8,020 nt of DNA, from the NCBI GenBank assembly GCA_013696425.1, contig JACCYP010000214.1:1-8020 (forward strand), given 5' to 3'. Positions 1 through 5,208 of the stretch are shown piece after piece. The DNA is from Thermoleophilaceae bacterium (GTDB taxonomy: Bacteria > Actinomycetota > Thermoleophilia > Solirubrobacterales > Thermoleophilaceae). Under the pieces are notes generated by a model, which saw only the letters and a program-made list of their open reading frames with translations, did not search any database and was not told where the DNA came from. The translations under genes were made by a program, and so were the position numbers. Numbering within the stretch: the stretch's first letter is position 1; each line of letters starts with the position of its first letter.

Positions 1-100
1 CGCCCGTGGCGCCCTGGGGGCCCGGCGGAGGCGGGTCGGTCGAGGCCTCGCGGAACTCCTTGGTGAAGACGTCTGTGTTGGTGTTGGTGGCGCCCAGCAA
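1..100 (-). CDS. Possible 5' end of an unrecognised minus-strand gene running off the left edge
   Basis: Left of the nucleotidyltransferase stop, one minus-strand frame stays open to the window edge with strongly GC-biased third positions (15 of 16 codons in the stretch reading TNTDVFTKEFREAS end in G or C). The only plausible start seen is TTG at 100-98, 1 nt beyond the upstream TAG, with a G-rich run 5 nt before it. The readable product starts MLGATNTNTDVFTKEF and passes into a proline/glycine-rich stretch (DPPPPGPQGATG) that looks like a linker or the start of a collagen-like Gly-X-Y repeat. No family is recognised. It would be the last visible gene of the ftsZ-side run. The start is uncertain because the same frame is also open upstream, inside the nucleotidyltransferase gene. 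Confidence 0.35.
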   Translation of the reverse strand, partial: MLGATNTNTDVFTKEFREASTDPPPPGPQGATG

Positions 101-101
101 G

Positions 102-596
102 CTAGCCCCCCGAACCGCCGTGCCCGAGATCGAGCGCGCGCAGGTCCTCCACGTCCTGGGGCCGGTCGGACGCGCCCTTCATCGCCCTCAGGTGCCGAAG
201 CGAGCAGACCATCACGCCCAGCTCCTCCAGCTCCTCCAGCTCGACCGCCACGGCCTCCGTGCGGAGCTCGGCATAGGCGGGCACCTGTGGGAGTCCCTGG
301 AGTACGTCCACGGGCCCAAGCGTGGTGGCGACGAGCGCGCGATCTCCGGCACGCAGGAACGTCGCGATCGCCGAAGGGGCCAGCCTGCCCTCGGCCGTCT
401 CCACGCGACCGCCGAGCTCCTCGAGGACCGTCGCGAGACGGTCGAGGTTCTCCGCCGCCGGATCGGGCACGAGATCCACGTCGCGCGTGCCGCGCACGTG
501 GCCCCAGGCGTTCACCGCGAGCCCGCCGACCAGCACGAAGTCCACGCCGGCATCCACGAGCCGCGCGAGCAACTCGCGCAGGCGCAGCTCGCTCAC
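102..596 (-). CDS. Nucleotidyltransferase-fold protein (MNT/AbiEii-like), 164 aa
   Basis: The product has the N-terminal core of the minimal nucleotidyltransferase superfamily. A Gly-Gly pair at residues 24-25 (VLVGGLAVNAWGH) is followed by R-G-T-R-D-V-D-L-V, with Asp39 and Asp41 as the metal-binding pair; Asp98 in GPVDVLQG is the likely third carboxylate. In this fold these residues bind Mg-NTP and transfer a nucleotide to a protein or RNA; relatives include type IV and type VII toxin-antitoxin components and orphan housekeeping-like proteins. Length of about 160 residues suits a single-domain member. It starts with GTG, and that GTG shares four bases (GTGA, 596-593) with the stop of the 60-residue ORF upstream, so translation is probably coupled. 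A 9-bp direct repeat at 220-246 encodes the acidic run ELEELEEL. The substrate is unknown; the fold assignment is firm, a toxin role is only a guess. Confidence 0.8.
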   Translation of the reverse strand: MSELRLRELLARLVDAGVDFVLVGGLAVNAWGHVRGTRDVDLVPDPAAENLDRLATVLEELGGRVETAEGRLAPSAIATFLRAGDRALVATTLGPVDVLQGLPQVPAYAELRTEAVAVELEELEELGVMVCSLRHLRAMKGASDRPQDVEDLRALDLGHGGSGG

Positions 597-775
597 TTGC
601 GGCGGGCGGCGCCCGCGAAGCTCGCCAGGAACTCGCTGAGCCGCAGGCCCTCGTCGAGGTTCACCGCCATCGGGCGGCGGGCGTCCTCACGGAGGCGGCG
701 GGCGCGGACTATCTCGTTCAGCCGCCAAGGATCGTGGCGGTCTTCGGTCTTCGGGCTGCGCTCGCTTCCGCCCAT
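593..775 (-). CDS. Small basic protein paired with the nucleotidyltransferase, 60 aa
   Basis: This 60-residue ORF begins with ATG 22 nt after the ftsZ stop and ends in a TGA that overlaps the GTG of the nucleotidyltransferase gene by 4 nt, the usual mark of a coupled pair. The product is hydrophilic and Arg-rich (DPWRLNEIVRARRLREDARR), with a more hydrophobic C-terminal helix (GLRLSEFLASFAG). It has no signal peptide and no membrane segment. I do not recognise a family. Its position suggests a dedicated partner of the nucleotidyltransferase (substrate, inhibitor or antidote), although it is much shorter than the HEPN proteins that accompany MNT enzymes. The ribosome binding site is weak (GAGCGG just before the start), so it may depend on ribosomes leaving ftsZ. 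Confidence 0.6.
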   Translation of the reverse strand: MGGSERSPKTEDRHDPWRLNEIVRARRLREDARRPMAVNLDEGLRLSEFLASFAGAARRK

Positions 776-797
776 TACCGCTCGAGCGTAGTCGGCA

Positions 798-1883
798 TCA
801 GTCCTTCAAAAACGACGGGATGTCGATGTCATCGTCGGAGATCTCCAGCGATCCGCGCTGGGTGTCGTCCATCTTCGGGTCGCGCCTGCGCGGCTCGCGC
901 CGGCGGCCGGTCGAGTCGTCGGTGAACAGCGGCCGCTCGGAGCGGTCGAAGCCGGTGGCGATCACCGTCACGCGCACCTCGTCGCCCATCGAGTCGTCGA
1001 CCACGGAGCCGAAGATGATGTTCGCGTTCGAGTCGGCGGCGCCTTGGATGATCTCCGCGGCCTCGTTGACCTCGAAGAGGCCGAGGTCGCCGCCGCCTGT
1101 GATGTTCAGCAGGATGCCCGTGGCGCCCTCCACCGACTGCTCGAGCAGCGGGCTCGAGATCGCGTTCTTGGCCGCCTCGGCCGCGCGGCTCTCGCCGCTG
1201 GCCGAGCCGATGCCCATCAACGCCGCGCCCGCCTCGTGCATGATCGTGCGCACGTCGGCGAAGTCGAGGTTGATGAGGCCGGGGATCGTGATCAGGTCGG
1301 TGATGCCCTGCACGCCCTGGCGCAGCACGTCGTCGGCGAGCTTGAACGCGTCGAGGATGCTCGTGCGCCGCTCGACCACCGCCAGCAGCTTCTCGTTCGG
1401 GATCACGATCTGGGTGTCCACCTGCTCGCGGAGTCGATCCACGCCGTCGGATGCCTGGCGGGTGCGGTTGGAGCCCTCGAAGTCGAACGGGCGCGTGACC
1501 ACGCCAACCGTGAGCGCGCCGATCTCCTGTTTGGCGATCTCGGCGATCACGGGAGCCGCACCGGTGCCGGTGCCGCCGCCCTCGCCTGCGGTCACGAACA
1601 CCATGTCCGCGCCCTTCAGGGCCTCCTTGATGTCGTCGCGGCTCTCGTTGGCCGCGCCGTATCCCACGTCGGGATTCGCGCCGGCGCCGAGCCCACGCGT
1701 GAGCTGACCGCCGATCTGAAGCTTGATGTCGGCGTCACACATCTGGAGCGCCTGCGCGTCGGTGTTGACCGCGATGAACTCCACGCCCTTGAGGCCGGCG
1801 TCGACCATGCGGTTGACCGCGTTGGTGCCGCCGCCGCCGACGCCTACGACCTTGATGACCGCCAGGTAGCTGCCTGTCTCCAT
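798..1883 (-). CDS. ftsZ: Cell division GTPase FtsZ, 361 aa
   Basis: FtsZ is the tubulin homologue that polymerises with GTP into the cytoplasmic Z ring. The product shows the N-terminal nucleotide loop GGGGTNA (residues 16-22), the tubulin signature GGGTGTG (102-108), the T7 synergy loop N205-L-D207-F-A-D210 that completes the GTPase site of the neighbouring subunit, and a short Arg-rich linker (about 320-345) ending in the conserved tail DDIDIPSFLKD, which binds membrane anchors such as SepF or FtsA. The length is slightly short for the family, through a short linker. The ATG at 1883 is chosen because homology starts at VIKVVGVGGGGTN and a GGAAGGAAGG Shine-Dalgarno lies 12 nt upstream; the open frame back to a TTG at 1970 would cross the likely transcription start. 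It has its own promoter at 1998-1970. The nucleotidyltransferase pair follows at 22 nt. Confidence 0.98.
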   Translation of the reverse strand: METGSYLAVIKVVGVGGGGTNAVNRMVDAGLKGVEFIAVNTDAQALQMCDADIKLQIGGQLTRGLGAGANPDVGYGAANESRDDIKEALKGADMVFVTAGEGGGTGTGAAPVIAEIAKQEIGALTVGVVTRPFDFEGSNRTRQASDGVDRLREQVDTQIVIPNEKLLAVVERRTSILDAFKLADDVLRQGVQGITDLITIPGLINLDFADVRTIMHEAGAALMGIGSASGESRAAEAAKNAISSPLLEQSVEGATGILLNITGGGDLGLFEVNEAAEIIQGAADSNANIIFGSVVDDSMGDEVRVTVIATGFDRSERPLFTDDSTGRRREPRRRDPKMDDTQRGSLEISDDDIDIPSFLKD

Positions 1884-1891
1884 TTTGGTGC

Positions 1892-1959
1892 TTCGCCTTC
1901 CTTCCGTCCGATGCTCAAGCCACGCTTGAGAGTTCCCCGCTTCCCTCCCAGGAGGCGAA
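1892..1959 (-). promoter_or_regulatory. Structured ftsZ leader: nested inverted repeats that can mask the ribosome binding site
   Basis: Two inverted repeats are nested in the ftsZ leader. The inner one (1930-1914) is perfect: CTCAAGC, loop GTG, GCTTGAG. The outer one pairs TTCGCCT (1959-1953), only a few bases from the predicted transcript 5' end, with AGGCGAA (1898-1892), whose AGG is the 3' end of the Shine-Dalgarno run. If both form, the start region is partly hidden in a branched hairpin. The complementarity is seen directly; a regulatory effect on FtsZ synthesis is inference. The inner repeat could instead be a DNA operator. Confidence 0.4.
1896..1905 (-). promoter_or_regulatory. ftsZ ribosome binding site
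   Basis: The minus strand reads GGAAGGAAGG here, a duplicated GGAAGG-type Shine-Dalgarno, with 12 nt between its last base and the ftsZ ATG (a little long). It decides the ftsZ start at 1883. Its 3' edge (1898-1896) belongs to an AGGCGAA arm that can pair with the 5' end of the leader. Confidence 0.7.
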
Positions 1960-1969
1960 AAGTGCCGCA

Positions 1970-1998
1970 ATTGAAGGGGAAAATGGCCGACATGTCAA
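1970..1998 (-). promoter_or_regulatory. Predicted housekeeping-sigma promoter of ftsZ
   Basis: The minus strand has a perfect -35 box TTGACA (1998-1993), a 17-nt spacer, and a -10 box TTCAAT (1975-1970; four of six matches to TATAAT). An A at 1963 is suitably placed for the transcription start, giving an 80-nt leader. It lies in the only sizeable non-coding gap of the window, which is comparatively AT-rich. It would allow ftsZ to be expressed independently of murC-ftsQ, as is common in dcw clusters. Confidence 0.65.
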
Positions 1999-2004
1999 CG
2001 TAGG

Positions 2005-2022
2005 TTGCAGGACCACTTGCAA
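2005..2022. repeat. Short inverted repeat just upstream of the ftsZ -35 box
   Basis: TTGCA, 8 nt, TGCAA lies 6 bp upstream of the -35 hexamer. Its position would suit an operator or activator site, but 5-bp arms can occur by chance and no known regulator motif is recognised. Confidence 0.25.
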
Positions 2023-2024
2023 GA

Positions 2025-2045
2025 TAACCCTCCACTACAGGGTTA
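2025..2045 (-). terminator. Small hairpin at the ftsQ stop codon, weak terminator or processing site
   Basis: On the minus strand TAACCCT, loop GTAGTGG, AGGGTTA forms a perfect 7-bp stem whose first three bases are the ftsQ TAA stop. It is followed by TCTTGCAAG and not by a U tract, so full intrinsic termination is unlikely. It may attenuate read-through or protect the murC-ftsQ mRNA 3' end before the separate ftsZ promoter. Confidence 0.35.
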
Positions 2046-2870
2046 GGGTATTGCTGGAGCCTGGACCGTAGGTTGAGGGTTGGTCTGAGGGGCGGGAACC
2101 GGCGTTCCAGCAGGGGAAACGGGTGTTTCGGCCGGCGACACTGGTGCGACCGATTTCGCGCCCAGGCCCCCCGCAACGGGGCGCTCGGGCAGTGACACAT
2201 CGATGTAGGTGGCGCCCTTCGCCTCGGTGTCGGCGAGCACGCGCGCGGCCGCATCCCACTTCGCCCGGAGGCCCCTGAGTTCCCCGAAAACGATCTCGGG
2301 ACCGGATCGCACGCGCACGAACGCGCCCTTCTGCTCGGTCTGGCGCACCTGGGTCATGCGCTCGAGCAGCTCGGGCGGGGCGGCGCCGGCCACGGCCGCG
2401 AGGTCGAGTGGGCCCTTCAGCACCGGCACCCTGCGCTCCACGGACAGGCCACGCAGAAGCGTGCCGTCCGGAGCCACGGCCGTGCCGCCCGAGGAGGTGG
2501 CCACCGGCCTGTTCTCGACCACCTTGATCGTCAGGCCGTGCGGGAACTCCGGCACCACCGACACGTCGTGCACGATCGGGTTCCGGCGGACGGCGTCGTG
2601 GAGCTCCTCCTCGTCCACATTGAGGGTGCTCATGCCGGCGGCGGCGCTCTCGAGCGCCCGCCGCACCTGCGGCGCATCGCTGGTGGTGAGCCCGGTCACG
2701 GTCACATCGTCGACCTGGACGAAGGAGGAGTTGCGGAACCAGAAGAGGTAGAGGCTGCCCACCACCGCCAGCAGCAGAAGCAGCAGCGCCATTCGGCGCC
2801 GGAATCGCGGCGGCAGGGCGAGCGCCACCCGGAAGGGCATGCGGAGGGTGGCTGCGGCGGCGGAAAGCAT
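2043..2870 (-). CDS. ftsQ: Cell division protein FtsQ (POTRA domain), 275 aa
   Basis: FtsQ is a bitopic divisome protein that ties FtsB/FtsL and the septal synthase complex together outside the membrane. The product has a short basic cytoplasmic N-terminus (RFRRR at 22-26), one transmembrane segment (about 27-46), a POTRA domain (about 49-121: FVQVDDVTVTG, RRNPIVHDVSV, LTIKVVENRPVA) and a second beta domain ending in TYIDVSLPERPVAGG (about 221-235), as expected for the family. A Pro-rich tail follows (237-275) with the heptad SPAETPV/SPAGTPV repeated once. The ATG at 2870 lies 34 nt after the murC stop; its Shine-Dalgarno is poor (a GAGG about 17 nt away), and Met11 at 2840 is an alternative that keeps the membrane segment. 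It is probably co-transcribed with murC. No murB lies between the two. Confidence 0.93.
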   Translation of the reverse strand: MLSAAAATLRMPFRVALALPPRFRRRMALLLLLLAVVGSLYLFWFRNSSFVQVDDVTVTGLTTSDAPQVRRALESAAAGMSTLNVDEEELHDAVRRNPIVHDVSVVPEFPHGLTIKVVENRPVATSSGGTAVAPDGTLLRGLSVERRVPVLKGPLDLAAVAGAAPPELLERMTQVRQTEQKGAFVRVRSGPEIVFGELRGLRAKWDAAARVLADTEAKGATYIDVSLPERPVAGGLGAKSVAPVSPAETPVSPAGTPVPAPQTNPQPTVQAPAIP

Positions 2871-2904
2871 CCATCCGAATGCTTCGACCTCGGCGGAGCC
2901 TCTC

Positions 2905-4191
2905 CTACGTGGCGGTGAGACCGGCGGCCACCCGTTCGACGTCGCCGGCGCCGAGGGTCAGCAGCAGGTCGCCCTCGCGCAGCTCGCCCGCGAGCGCCGA
3001 CGTGGCCTCATCGAGGCCAGGCACCCAATGCACCGGGCGCCCCCGCGCGGCGTGCGCGGCCGCCTTCGCCACCAGGTAGCCGTCGACACCGGGAAAGTCC
3101 TCCGCGGCCTCGCGCGCGGGGTAGACGTCCACCACGTACACCACGTCGGCAAGCGCGAGCGCGCGGCCGAATTCCCGCGCGAGCTTCTGCGTGCGCGAGA
3201 ACAGATGCGGCTGGAAGCAGGCCACCACGCGACCGGGCTCGAGCGTGCGGGCGGCCTCGAGCGTGGCGCGCACCTCGGTGGGGTGATGTGCGTAGTCGTC
3301 ATAGACCTCCGCCCCACCCGCGCTGCGCCCGCGCGGCTCGAACCGCCGACCCGCGCCGGTGAAGCTGGCGAGCGCGCGGGCCGACTCCTCCACCGGCACG
3401 CCCGCCTCACGGCACGCGGCCACGGCTGCGAGCGCGTTCAGCACGTTGTGCTCGCCGGGCACGGCCAGCTCGAGCGGAACCACGGCCGGGGTGAGATCGG
3501 CGCCGGCGAGCCCGTAGGTCACGTCGGGGCCGGGAAGCTCGACGGCCTCCCACTGGATCCGGCGCCCCACCGGTGCCACCCACGCCTCGAAGGTCTCGAC
3601 GAGCTCGGCGAAGCTGGCGTAGGCCGTGTGGTGGTCGAGCTCCAGATTGGTGACCACGGCCACCTCCGGGGCAAGCTTCAGGAACGAGCGATCGGACTCA
3701 TCCGCCTCGACCACGATCCACTCCCCCTCCCCCCATGCCGCGTTCGTGCCGGAGGAGCGCAGCTCGCCGCCGATCAGGTACGCCGCGCCCTTTGGGGCGA
3801 GCACGTGCGCGATCATGCTCGTGACCGTGGTCTTCCCGTGCGCTCCCGCCACCGCGATGCAGCGCTTCATGCGCGTGATCTCGCCGAGCAGGTCGCCGCG
3901 GTGGATCGTCTCGCGCCCGGCCACCTCGGGATTGTCGGCCGGGATGGCTGTCGAGACCACGAGCTCGGCGCCCTCCGGCACGTTCTCGGCGGCGTGGCCG
4001 ATGCGCGGCTCGATGCCGGCGCCGCGCAGCCGCTCGGTGTAGACGGACTCCGCGCGGTCAGACCCGCTCACCTGCCCACCGAGCCCGCGGGCCACCAGTG
4101 CCAGGCCGCTCATCCCGGCGCCGCCGATACCGACGAAGTGCAGCCTTCTGCCACCAAAGCTCACGCGCCCGAACATACTGAGGGCGTGCAT
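2905..4191 (-). CDS. murC: UDP-N-acetylmuramate--L-alanine ligase MurC, 428 aa
   Basis: MurC is the cytoplasmic Mur ligase that adds L-alanine to UDP-MurNAc using ATP. Motifs in order are the N-terminal UDP-binding loop HFVGIGGAGMSGLA, the ATP P-loop AGAHGKTTVTSM, EADESDRSF, NLELDHH, HNVLNALAAV, FTGAGRRFE, DDYAHHPTEV, FQPHLFSRT and LTLGAGDV, so all three domains are present and active-site motifs are intact. The length of 428 is short for the family (commonly 450-490); the shortfall is in the central domain between NLELDHH and HNVLNAL. The ATG at 4191 is preferred because GAAGGA sits 7 nt upstream; Met6 at 4176 is the alternative and has no such site. With the 4191 start, the gene overlaps the divergent lipoprotein start by 6 bp, so its promoter must lie inside that gene. 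ftsQ follows at 34 nt. Confidence 0.96.
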   Translation of the reverse strand: MHALSMFGRVSFGGRRLHFVGIGGAGMSGLALVARGLGGQVSGSDRAESVYTERLRGAGIEPRIGHAAENVPEGAELVVSTAIPADNPEVAGRETIHRGDLLGEITRMKRCIAVAGAHGKTTVTSMIAHVLAPKGAAYLIGGELRSSGTNAAWGEGEWIVVEADESDRSFLKLAPEVAVVTNLELDHHTAYASFAELVETFEAWVAPVGRRIQWEAVELPGPDVTYGLAGADLTPAVVPLELAVPGEHNVLNALAAVAACREAGVPVEESARALASFTGAGRRFEPRGRSAGGAEVYDDYAHHPTEVRATLEAARTLEPGRVVACFQPHLFSRTQKLAREFGRALALADVVYVVDVYPAREAAEDFPGVDGYLVAKAAAHAARGRPVHWVPGLDEATSALAGELREGDLLLTLGAGDVERVAAGLTAT

Positions 4192-5208
4192 TGCGCCGTC
4201 CTTCTCATCTGCATCCTCGCGCTCGCCGGCTGCGGGGGCGACGACGAGCCCGACCGCCAGCAACCCCCAGAGCCCCCGCCGACCACGGTCGGCACCGACA
4301 TGCCCGAACGTCCCGAACGTCCCGAACGTCCCAAACGTCCAAGACGTCCCGAACGCCGGGCGGCCACGGTCGGCGACGGTGTCCTGCTCGGGATCGGCGA
4401 CCAGAACACGCAGATGTTCGGCGACGAGCGGTTCCGAGCGCTCCGCGTCCGCTACACGCGGCTCGCGATGCCCTGGGACGCGGTGTTCAAGGAGCCCAGG
4501 CGCCTCGACACGTGGCTGCGTGCCGCGCGAGCCGCTGGCCAGCGGCCGCTGGTGGCCTTCAACCGTGCGCGCGGGTCCGAATGCCCCGAAAGGCCCTGCC
4601 GCGCGCCTTCACCGGCGCGGTTTGAGCGGGCGGCACGCGAGTTCGTCCGCCGCTACCCGTGGGTGCGCGACCTCCAGCCGTGGAACGAAGCCAACTCCCC
4701 CACCCAGCCCACGGGCAAGCGCCCCGAGCTCGCAGCCGCGTACTACCGCAAGCTGAAGAAGGTCTGCTCGGGCTGCTCGATCACGGCGGCCGACGTACTT
4801 CCGGCCGACCGGTGGCTCGACGACTTTCTCGCCGCGCTCGGCGGCGAACGGCCGAAGCTGTGGGGCCTCCACAACTACTCCGACGTGAACCGCTTCAAGG
4901 AGGAGGGAACGCGCGCGTTCCTGGACAAGGTGGACGGTGAGGTGTGGCTGACCGAAACGGGCCCGATCCACTCGTTCTCGACCGGCGACGGGCGCGTGCT
5001 GTTCAAGCCGGATGCCGACCGCAGCGTGCGCGCCACCGACCAAGCCGTTCGGCTGGCCCGGCTCGACAAGCGCATCACGCGCCTGTACCTCTATCAGTGG
5101 CGGCGCACGAACCCACAGGATCGCTTCGACTCAGGGCTCACGGGCCCGAACGGAGCCGAGCGGCCGGCCCTAACGCGTCTTCGAGAGCTCCTTCTGGAGG
5201 ACCGCTAG
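4186..5208 (+). CDS. Clan GH-A glycoside-hydrolase-like lipoprotein, 340 aa
   Basis: The product begins with a lipoprotein signal peptide, a hydrophobic run (AVLLICILALAG) ending in the lipobox L13-A-G-C16, so the mature protein should be lipid-anchored outside the membrane. Next come an acidic/proline-rich spacer and six tandem Pro-x-Arg triplets (40-57), then a TIM-barrel-like domain (about 66-340). PWNEAN carries the likely acid/base Glu168 and WLTETG the likely nucleophile Glu257, in the order and strand context of clan GH-A; LWGLHNY (His229) lies between. Two cysteine pairs (C133/C138, C194/C197) are shared with the convergent paralogue. The substrate is unknown. The GTG start has an unusually close GAGGG and no basic residue in the signal peptide's n-region, so a leaderless mRNA or an upstream GTG at 4138 is possible. 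Its 5' end overlaps murC divergently and its 3' end overlaps the paralogue by 39 bp. Confidence 0.85.
   Translation: MHCAVLLICILALAGCGGDDEPDRQQPPEPPPTTVGTDMPERPERPERPKRPRRPERRAATVGDGVLLGIGDQNTQMFGDERFRALRVRYTRLAMPWDAVFKEPRRLDTWLRAARAAGQRPLVAFNRARGSECPERPCRAPSPARFERAAREFVRRYPWVRDLQPWNEANSPTQPTGKRPELAAAYYRKLKKVCSGCSITAADVLPADRWLDDFLAALGGERPKLWGLHNYSDVNRFKEEGTRAFLDKVDGEVWLTETGPIHSFSTGDGRVLFKPDADRSVRATDQAVRLARLDKRITRLYLYQWRRTNPQDRFDSGLTGPNGAERPALTRLRELLLEDR
4199..4204 (-). promoter_or_regulatory. murC ribosome binding site inside the divergent lipoprotein gene
   Basis: The minus strand reads GAAGGA at 4204-4199 with a 7-nt spacer to the ATG at 4191. This is one of the best Shine-Dalgarno matches in the window and decides the murC start in favour of 4191 over 4176. 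On the plus strand the same bases encode the lipoprotein signal peptide. Confidence 0.6.
4303..4356 (+). repeat. Six tandem 9-bp repeats encoding Pro-x-Arg
   Basis: Consecutive 9-bp units based on CCCGAACGT occupy this span: three perfect copies, then CCCAAACGT, CCAAGACGT and CCCGAACGC. In the lipoprotein frame they encode PER-PER-PER-PKR-PRR-PER, a stiff, highly charged spacer between the lipidated cysteine and the catalytic domain. The unit length keeps the reading frame when copies are gained or lost, so copy number may vary between strains. Confidence 0.9.

Noticed and set aside
820..1707. Plus-strand open frame antisense to ftsZ
   Set aside because: It is a Ser/Pro/Arg-rich mirror of a strongly conserved gene, with no start signal or domain.
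1884..1970. N-terminal extension of FtsZ from a TTG at 1970
   Set aside because: It would begin at the -10 box, upstream of the predicted transcript start, and adds 29 residues absent from the family. The ATG at 1883 has a Shine-Dalgarno.
2839..4185. Plus-strand open frame extending upstream of the lipoprotein gene
   Set aside because: This part is antisense to murC, which has every family motif; its residues are the Arg/His/Gly-rich mix typical of an antisense high-GC frame. Only the part from about 4186 onward shows a signal peptide and a recognisable domain.
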